Source: Halococcus salsus
GTDB lineage: Archaea > Halobacteriota > Halobacteria > Halobacteriales > Halococcaceae
Direction: 5' to 3'
DNA length: 64,000 bases
NCBI RefSeq assembly: GCF_009900715.1
Contig: NZ_JAAAJC010000002.1
Span: 124,001-188,000, forward strand
The notes under the pieces are model-generated. The model was not told the origin of the DNA, did not search any database, and saw only the letters and a program-made list of their open reading frames with translations. The number at the start of each line of letters is the position of its first letter. Position 1 is the stretch's first letter. The position numbers and the translations under genes were made by a program. Of the stretch, positions 8,678-17,874 are shown piece after piece.

Positions 8678-9118
8678 CTACCGAACCAGCGAGAGGAGTT
8701 CGCACGCGAGCACGGTCTCGCCGTCGGCTTTCTCGACGGTGATCCCGTAGCGGATCGTGCCGTTCGCGCGCGGGTGCTCGCGCTTGGCTTTTTCGAGCAC
8801 CTCGACCGTGACGTGGATCGTATCGCCGATGTAGGTGGGGGCGGTGAAGCGCAGCGAATCGACCCCGTAGAAGGCGATGACGTCGTCGCGTTCGTCCGGG
8901 CTCCGGGACTGCCAGAGCAGCCCCGTCATCGCCGAGAAGACGAACGCGCCGTGGACGATCCGCTCGCCGTACTCGGTCCCCGCCATCCGCTCGGCGTCGG
9001 TGTGGTGGTGGTTGAAGTCGCCGCTCACGCCCGCGAAGTTCGTCACGTCGGCTTCCGTGACCGTCCGCCGGGCCGTCTCGTAGGTGTCGCCGACCGAGAG
9101 CGACTCGAAGGTCGTCAC
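8678..9118 (-). CDS. MaoC-like (R)-specific hot-dog dehydratase
   Basis: 146-residue single hot-dog domain. The hydratase-2 signature is readable as DFNHHHTDAERM followed by RIVHGAFVF, placing the active-site Asp/His pair at about residues 36-41. Such enzymes hydrate enoyl-CoAs. The gene overlaps the upstream thioesterase gene by 4 nt, which overlaps the 3-hydroxyacyl-CoA dehydrogenase in the same way. The three form one translationally coupled acyl-CoA operon. Confidence 0.85.
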   Translation of the reverse strand: MTTFESLSVGDTYETARRTVTEADVTNFAGVSGDFNHHHTDAERMAGTEYGERIVHGAFVFSAMTGLLWQSRSPDERDDVIAFYGVDSLRFTAPTYIGDTIHVTVEVLEKAKREHPRANGTIRYGITVEKADGETVLACELLSLVR

Positions 9119-9567
9119 TCGGACCCCCGGAACAGCCGATAGCTCGTCCGGCCGACAGCGACGTCCTTTCGCTCGCCGTTCGGCGCGGTGCTGGAGACCG
9201 TGGCGTCGGTGACGCCCATCGACCCGCCGGCACGGAGCACCTCAGCCTCGACGGTGAGGTCGTCCGTGGCCGGCCGGAGATACGAGACGTCGAGGTCGGT
9301 GGTCGTGAGCTGCGCCGCCGCGGGGTCCTCGAAGGTCGAACGGAGCGCGAAGCCGCTCGCGGTGTCGACGAGGGTGGCGGTGACGCCGCCGTGGACGTTG
9401 CCCTCACCACCGGCCACGAGGTTCGCGAACTTCTCGTCGTAGGGCACGCGGAGCACCACCCGGCCGTCCTCGACCGCGTCGAGTTCGATCCCGAGCCACG
9501 AGAAGAGGCCGTGTTCGTCGACGACCGACTCGAACCCGGCCCGCTGGTCCGCCGAGAGCTCGGTCAT
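9115..9567 (-). CDS. PaaI-type hot-dog thioesterase
   Basis: 150 residues. The start at 9567 was chosen because it gives an ATGA overlap with the upstream gene and because sequence further upstream belongs to the other frame. The hot-dog core has GGEGNVHGGVTATLVDTASG (residues about 50-69), the usual HGG loop of PaaI/YdiI acyl-CoA thioesterases. It probably releases CoA from aryl- or acyl-CoA. It is the middle gene of a three-gene operon. Confidence 0.87.
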   Translation of the reverse strand: MTELSADQRAGFESVVDEHGLFSWLGIELDAVEDGRVVLRVPYDEKFANLVAGGEGNVHGGVTATLVDTASGFALRSTFEDPAAAQLTTTDLDVSYLRPATDDLTVEAEVLRAGGSMGVTDATVSSTAPNGERKDVAVGRTSYRLFRGSE

Positions 9568-10763
9568 CGTCCCTCGACCGGTTCGCCGCCCTCGTCGTAC
9601 TCGTAGAAGCCCGCACCCGCCTCGACGCCGGTGTGGCCGTCCTCGACGAGTTCCCGGAGGGAGTCGGCGGGTTTGAAGCGCTCCTCGCCGGTCTCCTCGT
9701 GGAGGGCTTCGAGTTTGTCGAGTATCGCGTCGAGTCCTTCGCGGTCGGCCCGGCGACACGGGCCCTCGGAGAAGCCCGCGCCGAGGCGCATCCCGGTGTC
9801 GACCGCGTCGGGCGTCGCCACGTCGTTCCCGACGAGCTTCGCGGCCTCGTTCACCATCCGGGCCTCCACTCGAAGCGTGTCGAACCCCTCGCCGTCGCCT
9901 TCCTCGTAGTCCGGGCCGTCGCCGTCCTCGTAGTCGTAGTAACCTTTCCCCGTCTTGCGACCGAGGTCGCCGGCTTCGACCTTCGCCTCGATGAACGGCG
10001 GGTTGGTGATACCCGCCTCCTCACGGACCGAGTAGCCGATGTCGATCCCGGTGAGGTCGGCGAGCTCGAACGGCCCCATCGGATACCCACGTCGATGGAC
10101 CATCGCCGCGTCGGCCTCCCGCACCGTGGCCTCGTCGTTCGAGACCATCCACGCGGGTTCGGTCATGAACGGGCCGAGCACGCTGTTGACCACGAAGCCC
10201 TGGACGTCCTTCCGGACGTAGATCGGGGTCTTGCCGAGCGACTCCGCGAATCCGTAGGCGGTCTCGGCGGTCTCGTCCGAGGTTCGCTCGCCGTAGATGA
10301 CTTCGACCAGTCCCATCTTCACCGGGGGGTTGAAGAAGTGGGTCCCGACGACCTGCTCCTCCCGATCCGTGGCGCTCGCGATCTCGGTGATCGAGAGCGA
10401 GGAGGTGTTCGAGGCGAGGACCGCGTGCTCGGGCGCGAGCTCGTCGAGTTCGCTGTAGATCTCCTTTTTGAGCGCCATCCGTTCCGGCGCGACCTCGATC
10501 ACGAGGTCCGCGTCGCCGACCGCGGTTTCGAGGTCGGTGGTGGTCTCGATCCGCGAGAGGATCCCCTCAGGATCGTCGATTTTCCCCCCGTCGGCGAGTT
10601 TCCCGAGGCTCCACTCGATGTTCTCGTAGCCCGACTCGACGAACTCGTCTTCGATGTCGCGCATCACCACGTCGTAGCCGCCCATCGCGACTACCTCGGT
10701 GATGCCGTGACCCATGTTGCCCGCGCCGAGCACCGCCACTCGGTCGATGTCGCCGGTTTCCAT
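9564..10763 (-). CDS. 3-hydroxyacyl-CoA dehydrogenase
   Basis: 399 residues. The N-terminal Rossmann domain has VLGAGNMGHGI (residues about 10-20), the catalytic histidine lies in HFFNPPVKM, and there are two C-terminal 3HCDH helical domains (about 190-285 and 300-395). It oxidises (S)-3-hydroxyacyl-CoA with NAD+ in beta-oxidation. It is longer than mitochondrial HADH because of the duplicated C-terminal domain, as is usual in archaea. First gene of the operon with the thioesterase and MaoC protein. Confidence 0.92.
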   Translation of the reverse strand: METGDIDRVAVLGAGNMGHGITEVVAMGGYDVVMRDIEDEFVESGYENIEWSLGKLADGGKIDDPEGILSRIETTTDLETAVGDADLVIEVAPERMALKKEIYSELDELAPEHAVLASNTSSLSITEIASATDREEQVVGTHFFNPPVKMGLVEVIYGERTSDETAETAYGFAESLGKTPIYVRKDVQGFVVNSVLGPFMTEPAWMVSNDEATVREADAAMVHRRGYPMGPFELADLTGIDIGYSVREEAGITNPPFIEAKVEAGDLGRKTGKGYYDYEDGDGPDYEEGDGEGFDTLRVEARMVNEAAKLVGNDVATPDAVDTGMRLGAGFSEGPCRRADREGLDAILDKLEALHEETGEERFKPADSLRELVEDGHTGVEAGAGFYEYDEGGEPVEGR

Positions 10764-10837
10764 ACGTAACCGTCTCCCCCGATGTAGTTAACGACGGTGA
10801 TCGTTTCGTCCGGCCCGTCCCACGACGGCGGACGGGA

Positions 10838-11905
10838 CTACAGCGGCTCGTCGCCCTCGATGATCCGGACCGCGCGCTCGGCGAGCTCCGGCACCCCGGT
10901 CTCCATCCGAGGGTAGAGCGGGTCGTCGGCGTTGCCCTCCAGGTAGCGCCGGAAGAACATCTCGCCGAGCCCCGCGAGCTTGTAGACCGCGAGCGCGCGG
11001 TAGAAGCGGTCGTGCTCGTACTCGATCCCGGTCTTCGCCTCGTAGCGTTCGACGAGTTCCTGCCGGGTGGGGTACCCCTCGCGGGTCATGAACGTCGCGT
11101 TGAGCGACTCGGTCGCCTGGGGTGGTGCGGGGTCCTTCTCGTCCCACCAGTACGACAGCATCCAGCCCAGGTCCACGAGCGGGTTCCCCAGCGTGCTCAA
11201 CTCCCAGTCGAACACCGCGACGACCGCCGGTGGCGTGTCCGGCCCGAACATCACGTTGTCGAGTTTGTAGTCACCCTGTACGAGCGTGTGTTCGGGCGCT
11301 TCGGGTGTGTTCTCCGTGAGCCACTCCATCACGTCGTAGAGTTCGGGCACCTCGCGCTCCTCGCTCGTGACGTCGAACGCCCACGTCAGCTGTTCGGACC
11401 ACCGCTTCACCTGGCGCTCGGTGAACCCGTCGGGATAGCCGAACTCGCCGAGCCCCACTGCCTCGTAGTCGACGGCGTGGATCTCGGCGAGGCCGTCGAC
11501 GAGCTCCTCGCCCACTCGCTTTCGATGGTCGGGCGCGGCGAAGCGCTCGGGTTCGTCGTCCCGAAGCACGTCGCCCGCGACGCGCTCCATGACGTAGAAA
11601 TCACAGCCGAGGACGGAGTGGTCCTCGCAGGCGAGCACCGTCGGTGGGACCCGAACCTGGGAGTCCTGCAGTGCATCCATCACGCGATACTCCCGGAGGA
11701 CGTCGTGGGCGGTGTCGGCGACCTCGCCCGGCGGCGGCCGACGAACCACGAGGTCGCGGTCGCCCCACTCGACGAACAAGGTCTCGTTCGAGTGGCCCTC
11801 CTGGTGGTGGCTGATGTCGTACTCGTCGACCGGTCCGAGTTCGGATTCGAAGTAATCCGTGAGCGCGTCCTCATCCACGATCCGCGAGAAGTACTCGTCA
11901 CTCAT
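10838..11905 (-). CDS. APH-fold phosphotransferase (ACAD10/11 N-terminal-like)
   Basis: 355 residues of the aminoglycoside-phosphotransferase fold. It has GHSNETLFVEWG in the glycine loop, the catalytic loop LVQGDYKLDNVMF near residues 203-215 (Asp in the GD pair), and the metal-binding DWELSTLG following. This subtype is homologous to the kinase domain of ACAD10/11, which phosphorylates 4-hydroxyacyl-CoAs. Its position, divergent from an acyl-CoA dehydrogenase gene, supports the same role here (inference). Confidence 0.83.
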   Translation of the reverse strand: MSDEYFSRIVDEDALTDYFESELGPVDEYDISHHQEGHSNETLFVEWGDRDLVVRRPPPGEVADTAHDVLREYRVMDALQDSQVRVPPTVLACEDHSVLGCDFYVMERVAGDVLRDDEPERFAAPDHRKRVGEELVDGLAEIHAVDYEAVGLGEFGYPDGFTERQVKRWSEQLTWAFDVTSEEREVPELYDVMEWLTENTPEAPEHTLVQGDYKLDNVMFGPDTPPAVVAVFDWELSTLGNPLVDLGWMLSYWWDEKDPAPPQATESLNATFMTREGYPTRQELVERYEAKTGIEYEHDRFYRALAVYKLAGLGEMFFRRYLEGNADDPLYPRMETGVPELAERAVRIIEGDEPL

Positions 11906-12056
11906 GGTCGGTGTGGCTGGAGTCGAGGTGGATCGGCGATCTCGTTACCATTGGTAGGGAGGTTGTGACTCGGGGTACGAATAACTGCGGGTCACACCTC
12001 CACTGGTCGACGACCGGGGCCTATCGTTTTACAATGTTGTGCGGGCAAGGGTGGGC

Positions 12057-13277
12057 ATGGAGTACAACGACTCCGCGACGGCGGCCGACCTCAGGCAACG
12101 CGCCCACGAGTTCATGGAGGAGGTCGTCCTCCCCGCCGAACGCGCCCACGACGAGGGCGAGGTCGTCCCGCACGAGACCATCGCCGACCTCCGGGAGTCC
12201 GCCCGGGAGTACGACGTCTACGCGCCTCAGATCCCGGAGGAGTATGGAGGCATGGGTCTCGACCTCCGGGACGTGCTGCCGCTGTTCGAGGAGGCGGGTC
12301 GGAGCCTGCTCGGCGCGCCCGCAATGCGGGTCGACGCACCCGACGAGGGCAACATGCACACCCTCGAACTCGTCGGGACGGAATTGCAGAAAGAGGAGTG
12401 GCTCCGGCCGCTCGTCGCAGGTGAGATCAACTCGGCCTTCGGGATGACCGAGCCGGCTCCCGGCGGCGGGTCGGATCCCAAGATGCTCCGGACGACCGCC
12501 GAAAAAGTGGATGACGAGTGGGTCATCGACGGCCACAAGTGGTGGACCACCCAGGGGAGCGCCGCCGACGTCATCCTCCTGATGGCGCGAACGGACCAGG
12601 ATGCCCACCCTTATGCGGGGTGTTCGATCATCCTCGTGCCCACCGACACCGAGGGCGTCGAGGTCGTTCGCGACATCCCCCACCTCGGGCCGGCAAGCTC
12701 GTCGGAAGGTCACGCCGAGGTCTGCTTCGACGACGTTCGCGTGCCCGCCGAGAACCTGCTGGGTGAGGAGAACGAGGGGTTCACGATCGCTCAACAGCGC
12801 CTCGGGCCTGCACGGTTGACCCACTGTATGCGCTTTTCGGGGATGGCCAGTCGAGCACTCACGGTGGCGAAGACCTACATGAGCGACCGCGAGGCGTTCG
12901 GGTCCTCCATCGCGGACAAGCAGGCCCAGCGCTTCGCCGTCGCGGAGGCCGAGACCCAGCTTCACGCCGCCCGGACGATGGTCCGGGACGCTGCCGAGAA
13001 GATTGCACAGGGCGAAGAGGCCCGCGTCGAGGTCTCGATGAGCAAGGTGTTCGCCGCCCGCGTCGCCCAGGAGACCATCGATCTCGCCGTGCAATGCTGT
13101 GGCGGGGCCGGTATTAGTAGAGATCTGCCGCTCGCGGACTTCTACGAGGCGGTGCGCGCGTTCCGGATCATCGACGGTACCGACGAAGTCCATAAGCGGA
13201 CCATCGCGCGCGACGCCTTCGACGAGGACGCGATCCGCCCCGAAGAACTCGGGTCACTGCCGCGATTCGGGGAATAA
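12057..13277 (+). CDS. Acyl-CoA dehydrogenase
   Basis: 406 residues from the ATG at 12057. FAD-dependent acyl-CoA dehydrogenase fold: N-terminal helices, middle beta domain with FGMTEPAPGGGSDPK, and C-terminal helices with AVQCCGGAGISRDLPLADFY and the R-x-x-RIIDGTDEVH ending. The subtype (ACAD10/11-like) is consistent with the divergently transcribed ACAD10-like kinase gene 150 bp away. It probably acts on branched or hydroxylated acyl-CoAs. Confidence 0.92.
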   Translation: MEYNDSATAADLRQRAHEFMEEVVLPAERAHDEGEVVPHETIADLRESAREYDVYAPQIPEEYGGMGLDLRDVLPLFEEAGRSLLGAPAMRVDAPDEGNMHTLELVGTELQKEEWLRPLVAGEINSAFGMTEPAPGGGSDPKMLRTTAEKVDDEWVIDGHKWWTTQGSAADVILLMARTDQDAHPYAGCSIILVPTDTEGVEVVRDIPHLGPASSSEGHAEVCFDDVRVPAENLLGEENEGFTIAQQRLGPARLTHCMRFSGMASRALTVAKTYMSDREAFGSSIADKQAQRFAVAEAETQLHAARTMVRDAAEKIAQGEEARVEVSMSKVFAARVAQETIDLAVQCCGGAGISRDLPLADFYEAVRAFRIIDGTDEVHKRTIARDAFDEDAIRPEELGSLPRFGE

Positions 13278-13281
13278 ACAC

Positions 13282-13722
13282 ATGGCTCGGGCGGGCGACG
13301 GACGACGAATGGGGTGGATTCGAGGAACCTGGACTTCGACTGGGGTCTCGGTAGCTGTCGGAGCCGCGTTCGGAACGCTGAGTTTTCTTTGCCTGCTCGT
13401 GGTCATCTTGGCCACCGACGCGGAGACGATCCCGCAGACGAAACAAGGGTGGTGGATGTTTCTCGCCTTCTTCGTAGTCGGAAACCTCGTCACGGTCGGC
13501 GCTCCGGTCGCGTTCTTCCGCCGATTCGGGTTCGTTTCGCCGTTGTTCGTACTTGGAGCCGACCTACTCTTCTGGCTGTTTCTCGCCGGCGAAGGTGACG
13601 CACCTGGATATTTCTTCGCGGTCGCGCTCTGGCCGGTCTATCTGACCATCTACGTGCTTGCCGTCGTCATCGAAGGGTTCGTTCGCACTGGCGGCTTCCC
13701 GTCAACTTCGTCGGCTCTGTAG
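13282..13722 (+). CDS. Four-helix membrane protein, hypothetical
   Basis: 146 residues (ATG 13282; an alternative ATG at 13309 would remove nine residues). Hydrophobic helices lie near 21-43, 59-80, 86-104 and 107-136. No family is recognised. The gene starts 4 bp after the acyl-CoA dehydrogenase stop, so it is probably co-transcribed, though a functional link is not evident. Confidence 0.6.
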   Translation: MARAGDGRRMGWIRGTWTSTGVSVAVGAAFGTLSFLCLLVVILATDAETIPQTKQGWWMFLAFFVVGNLVTVGAPVAFFRRFGFVSPLFVLGADLLFWLFLAGEGDAPGYFFAVALWPVYLTIYVLAVVIEGFVRTGGFPSTSSAL

Positions 13723-13798
13723 CCCACTACGGGTGAAAGGACCGTTTCGCTGCGCCGGCAGGCCGAGGAGTTTTGCCCGTGCATCGTCACCGACTCAC

Positions 13799-14584
13799 AT
13801 GGACGACGAGGACCTCCGGTTCGCGGCCCAGGCCATCCGCGAGGCCGACCACGTGGTCGCGATGACCGGGGCGGGGGTGAGCACCAACTCGGGAATTCCC
13901 GACTTCCGGGGCGAGGAGGGGCTCTGGAAGACCCACGACCCCGCCGACTTCCACCTCTCGCGGTTCGAGGCGAGTCCGGGAGAATTCTGGCGCGACCGGC
14001 TCGAGATCGACGCCGCGCGCCACGGCGAACAGGTCGTGCCGAACCCGGCCCACGAGGCGCTCGCCGACCTCGAATCGGCGGGGAACCTCGACGCGCTGAT
14101 CACCCAGAACATCGACGGCCTCCACCCGAAGGCGGGCTCCCAGCACGTCGTCGAACTCCATGGCTCGGGCGAGCGCGTCGTCTGTCGCGACTGCGGGCGG
14201 CGGTTCCCGGCGGCCCCGGTTCGCGAGCGGGTCCGAGGTGGGGAGACGCCACCCCGCTGTGCGGACTGCGGCGGGGTGCTCAAACCCGACGTGGTGCTGT
14301 TCGGCGAACAGCTCCCACAGGCCGCGCTGCTCGAAGCCCACGCGCTCGCCGAGAGCGCCGACGTCTTCCTCGTGGTCGGGTCGTCGCTCTCGGTCGAGCC
14401 CGCGGCGTCGCTACCCGGAACGGCCGCCGACCACGGCGCGACGATGGTCGTGGTGAACCTCGACCGAACCCCGCTCTCCGGGCGCGTCGAGTACGACTTC
14501 CGGGCCGACGCCGCCGACCTGCTCCCGCGACTGGCGGCGGCGGTCGACGACGGGGCGGCCGCTCGGGATTCCGCTCCGTCGTAG
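13799..14584 (+). CDS. Sir2-family NAD-dependent protein deacylase
   Basis: 261 residues from the ATG at 13799. All sirtuin motifs are present: GAGVSTNSGIPDFRG (about 24-38), TQNIDGLH, the catalytic His in VELHGSG near residue 120, two Cys-x2-Cys zinc pairs (CRDC and CADC, about 129-157), and KPDVVLFGE. It removes acyl groups from lysines using NAD+. Monocistronic. Confidence 0.93.
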   Translation: MDDEDLRFAAQAIREADHVVAMTGAGVSTNSGIPDFRGEEGLWKTHDPADFHLSRFEASPGEFWRDRLEIDAARHGEQVVPNPAHEALADLESAGNLDALITQNIDGLHPKAGSQHVVELHGSGERVVCRDCGRRFPAAPVRERVRGGETPPRCADCGGVLKPDVVLFGEQLPQAALLEAHALAESADVFLVVGSSLSVEPAASLPGTAADHGATMVVVNLDRTPLSGRVEYDFRADAADLLPRLAAAVDDGAAARDSAPS

Positions 14585-14603
14585 CGCTTCCCGTCTCCTC
14601 GCC

Positions 14604-15086
14604 CTACTTCGAGACGAACTCCGCACCCGGCGCGTTCCGCATCACGCTTCGTGCGCCCTTCAACGCGTTCGCTTTCGTCGTGTAGCCCTCGCCGCTGGTG
14701 GCGATGATGTTGCCGTTGCGATGGACCAGCCGCCAGCGGTGCTCGTCGGCCCGGTCACGGAAGACTTCGAATCGCGCGAGGCTGTCCGGGGGGCGCGGCG
14801 TGACGTCGACGACGTCTTCGGCGTCCGCTTCGGGTTGGGTCCCGTCATCCGCCTCCTCCCACTCGATCTCGAACTCGATGCTGGTCTCGGTGGTATCGTC
14901 CTCGACCTCGCGCTCGACTTCGACCTCGAAGGTCGGCCGCTCCGGCGGCTGGACGGTGACGGACTGGCCGTCGGACTTCAGCGTCACCGGGCCGTCGCCG
15001 GCGAGTTCAGCCGCCGCCGCACCGAGGACACGCGCGATCTCGGCGCGGCTTCGGGGCTCCTCGGTCTCGAAAAGGGTTTCCTCCAT
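14604..15086 (-). CDS. Amphi-Trp domain plus HVO_2922/DUF1508 domain protein
   Basis: 160 residues from the ATG at 15086 (METLFETE type start; a longer frame begins at 15113). Residues about 1-80 match the amphi-Trp domain (LFETEEPRSRAEIARVL). Residues about 105-160 match the YegP/DUF1508 fold (FRDRADEHRWRLVHRNGNII, then GYTTKANALKG). Both are small domains common in haloarchaea without a defined activity. The fusion is usual in this class. Confidence 0.78.
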   Translation of the reverse strand: MEETLFETEEPRSRAEIARVLGAAAAELAGDGPVTLKSDGQSVTVQPPERPTFEVEVEREVEDDTTETSIEFEIEWEEADDGTQPEADAEDVVDVTPRPPDSLARFEVFRDRADEHRWRLVHRNGNIIATSGEGYTTKANALKGARSVMRNAPGAEFVSK

Positions 15087-15144
15087 AAGGGAAACTACGC
15101 TCGCCCCGGGCATAAACCGAGTGGCGACGCCGGTTCGGGTCGCC

Positions 15145-15390
15145 TCAGGCCGCGGCGTAGGAGGTGTCGAGGTACTCCACGATCCGATCCGATTCGCCCA
15201 TCGTGATGCCGCGCTCGTCGTCCACGAGCACGGGGACGTCGCGCTGGCCCGAGACGCGTTTGACCTCGTCGCGCTTCGAGTGGAGCGCCTCGACCCACTC
15301 GCTCTCGAACTCGATGTCGAGCTCGTCGAGTCGATCGACGACCTGTTCGCAGTGCGGGCAGCCTTCGAGGCGGTAGAGCGTGACCGTCAT
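15145..15390 (-). CDS. Glutaredoxin-like thioredoxin-fold protein
   Basis: 81 residues with redox motif CPHC at residues 11-14, the cis-Pro loop DVPVLVDD, and GESDRIVEYLDTSY at the end. This is the glutaredoxin / GST N-terminal layout. Haloarchaea use gamma-glutamylcysteine rather than glutathione; a glutamate-cysteine ligase gene is in the window at 35.5 kb. It probably reduces disulfides with that thiol (inference). Confidence 0.86.
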   Translation of the reverse strand: MTVTLYRLEGCPHCEQVVDRLDELDIEFESEWVEALHSKRDEVKRVSGQRDVPVLVDDERGITMGESDRIVEYLDTSYAAA

Positions 15391-15464
15391 ACCCGAATTC
15401 GGTGCGCCATCGACAAAAGCGTCCCGCCGACGAAGGGTTATGCGGACGGCGCGAACCGGACCGC

Positions 15465-16634
15465 ATGCGACTCGACGGCGTTCGCGTTCTCGACCTCACG
15501 CGCTACCTCCCCGGTCCCTACGCGACTCAACTCCTCGCCGACGCCGGAGCCGACGTCATCAAGATCGAAGACCCCGCGGGCGACCCGGCCCGCCACCTCG
15601 ACTTCGCGCCCGACTCGGCCGACGGAACGCTGTTCGACGCGGTGAACCGGGGCAAGCGAAGCGTCGCGCTCGACCTGAAGACCGAGGCCGGGACGGCGGC
15701 GTTTCTCGCCCTCGCACGCGATGCCGACGTGGTCATCGAGGGCTTCCGACCGGGTGTCGCCGACCGGCTCGGGGTTGGCGACGAGGCGGTCCGCGAGCAG
15801 GTCCCCGATATCGTCTACTGCTCGCTGTCGGGTTACGGCGCGACCGGACCCTACGAGACCCGTGCCGGTCACGACCTCAACTACGTCGCGTTCGCGGGGC
15901 TGCTCGATACGAACCGCGCGAACGAGTCCGAAGCCCCGCGGGTCCCCGGTATCCAGGTCGGCGATATGACCGGCGGGCTGTTCGCCGCCTTCTCGGTCGC
16001 CGGCGCGCTCTGTTCGCGCGCGCTCGGCAACACCGACGGCGAACACCTCGACATCGCCATCACCGACGTCCTGCTCTCGGTCTCGCAGTCGCTCGCGCCG
16101 GCCGCGTTCGGGGACGACCCACCGCGACCGGGTGAGACGGCACTCGCGGGAGCACTCCCGTGGTACGGGGTGTACGAGACCGCCGACGGGCGGTACGTCA
16201 GCCTCGGGGCGCTCGAACCCGTCTTCTGGGAGCGCTTCTGCGAGACCGTCGACCGACCCGACCTCGTCGAGGCTCACGGGACCGAGGACGGGGCCACCCG
16301 AGCCGCGCTCCGCGAGGAACTCGACGCCATCTTCGCCGGCCGAACCCACGAGGAGTGGGAAGAGCTGTTCGCCGACACGGACGCGACCGTCGAGCCGGTC
16401 CGGAGCCTCGGCGAGGCGCTCTCCCATCCCCAGACCGAATCGCGCGAGCTCGTCGAACGCGGCCCGGGACCGGCACGGGTCGGGTTTCCGGCGCGGTCGT
16501 CCGCTCCCGCCGAGCCAGGAGGAGGCGTACCGGGGCACGGCGAGCACACGGCGTCAGTGCTTCGGGAGGCTGGCTACAGGGACGGCGACCTCGACCGGCT
16601 TCGTGCGGTGGACGCGGCGGTGTTCGGCGGTTGA
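15465..16634 (+). CDS. CaiB/BaiF family CoA-transferase
   Basis: 389 residues from the ATG at 15465. Family III CoA-transferase: N-terminal RVLDLTRYLPGPYATQLLADAGADV, and the catalytic Asp in the QVGDMTGGLFA segment near residue 167. It moves CoA between carboxylic acids; the same fold also serves alpha-methylacyl-CoA racemase. The substrate is not deducible. It stands alone, convergent with the lactate-oxidase-like gene. Confidence 0.88.
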   Translation: MRLDGVRVLDLTRYLPGPYATQLLADAGADVIKIEDPAGDPARHLDFAPDSADGTLFDAVNRGKRSVALDLKTEAGTAAFLALARDADVVIEGFRPGVADRLGVGDEAVREQVPDIVYCSLSGYGATGPYETRAGHDLNYVAFAGLLDTNRANESEAPRVPGIQVGDMTGGLFAAFSVAGALCSRALGNTDGEHLDIAITDVLLSVSQSLAPAAFGDDPPRPGETALAGALPWYGVYETADGRYVSLGALEPVFWERFCETVDRPDLVEAHGTEDGATRAALREELDAIFAGRTHEEWEELFADTDATVEPVRSLGEALSHPQTESRELVERGPGPARVGFPARSSAPAEPGGGVPGHGEHTASVLREAGYRDGDLDRLRAVDAAVFGG

Positions 16635-16643
16635 CCGGCCGGT

Positions 16644-17834
16644 TCAATCGTGTCCGTTGGGGCGGCGGTCGACGAGCACGGACCGGTCGAGGTCGTCGAA
16701 GCTCGTGTGTCCCGCGAGCGCGAGTGTCAGGTCGAGGTCGGCACGGAGGTTCTCGACCACGTTCTCGACCCCTGCCTCGCCGTCGAGCGCCAGCCCGTAG
16801 GCGTAGGGCCGGCCGAGCAGGGTGCAGTCGGCCCCGAGCGCGAGCGCCGTAGCGACGTCCGAACCCCCGCGTATGCCGCTGTCGAACAGTACGGGCACGT
16901 CGACCGCGTCGACTATCCCGGGCAGCGCCGCGAGCGCGCCGACCGCGCCGTCTACCTGGCGGCCGCCGTGGTTCGAGACGATCACCCCGTCCGCGCCGCA
17001 CTCGACCGCCCGTTTCGCGTCGTCGGGATGGAGCACGCCCTTGACGATGAGTGGAAGGTCCGTCTCGTCGCGGAGGTCGGCCAGGTCGTCCCACGTCAGC
17101 GACGGATCGCCGAAGACGTCGACGAACTCCATCACGGCCGCGGCCTCGTTTTCCTCCGGTGGTTGGTCGAGCCGGTCGCGGAACGCGGGGTCCGAAAAGT
17201 AGTTCGCCACGCCCTCGCCGTCGAGGAAGGGGAGATAGCCCTGCTCGATGTCGCGCTCGCGCCAGCCCAAGAGGGGCGTGTCGAGCGTGACCACGATGCC
17301 GTCGTAGCCCGCGTTCTCGGCGCGCTCGACGAAGCTCGACGCGATGGCGGGGTCGGCCGACCAGTAGAGCTGGAACCACTTCGGAACCTCACCGAGCTCG
17401 TCGGCAACGGCTTCGAGGGTGTACGAGGACGCCGAACTCAGACACATGGGGACGTCGAGGTCGGCGGCCGCGCGCGCCACTGCGAGTTCGCCCTCGTCGT
17501 GGACGATCGAGAGCACGCCGAGCGGGGCCAACATCACGGGGATATCGAACTCACGGTCGAAGGGGCTCACGCGGAGGTCGCGTTCGGAGACGTCCCGGAG
17601 CATTCGGGGGACGATCCGCCAGTCGGCGAACGCGCGACGGTTCTCCGAAACGGTGTCCTCGGTGCCGGCCCCGCCCGCGACGTAGGCCGCCACCTCGTCG
17701 CTCATCGCCTCCAGGGCTCGCCGTTCGAGGTCCGCGTACCGCACCGGCCCGTCCGGGGGCTGGTCGGCGAGCATCCCCGAGGCGTAGACGTTCTGCTGGC
17801 GATGTTCGCCGTAGGGCTCCGAGGGGTCGTCCAT
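16644..17834 (-). CDS. FMN-dependent alpha-hydroxy-acid dehydrogenase/oxidase
   Basis: 396 residues from the ATG at 17834. TIM-barrel FMN enzyme of the lactate oxidase / lactate 2-monooxygenase / glycolate oxidase family. The active-site SNHGGRQVDGA and the phosphate-binding DSGIRGGSDVATALALGAD are intact. The N-terminal VAAYVAGGAGTEDT is typical of the lactate monooxygenase branch. It oxidises an L-2-hydroxy acid; acceptor and substrate are uncertain. Confidence 0.88.
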   Translation of the reverse strand: MDDPSEPYGEHRQQNVYASGMLADQPPDGPVRYADLERRALEAMSDEVAAYVAGGAGTEDTVSENRRAFADWRIVPRMLRDVSERDLRVSPFDREFDIPVMLAPLGVLSIVHDEGELAVARAAADLDVPMCLSSASSYTLEAVADELGEVPKWFQLYWSADPAIASSFVERAENAGYDGIVVTLDTPLLGWRERDIEQGYLPFLDGEGVANYFSDPAFRDRLDQPPEENEAAAVMEFVDVFGDPSLTWDDLADLRDETDLPLIVKGVLHPDDAKRAVECGADGVIVSNHGGRQVDGAVGALAALPGIVDAVDVPVLFDSGIRGGSDVATALALGADCTLLGRPYAYGLALDGEAGVENVVENLRADLDLTLALAGHTSFDDLDRSVLVDRRPNGHD

Positions 17835-17874
17835 GACCGCCCTTCGACGGTGGACTGGAAATAGGTTGAGCCGG

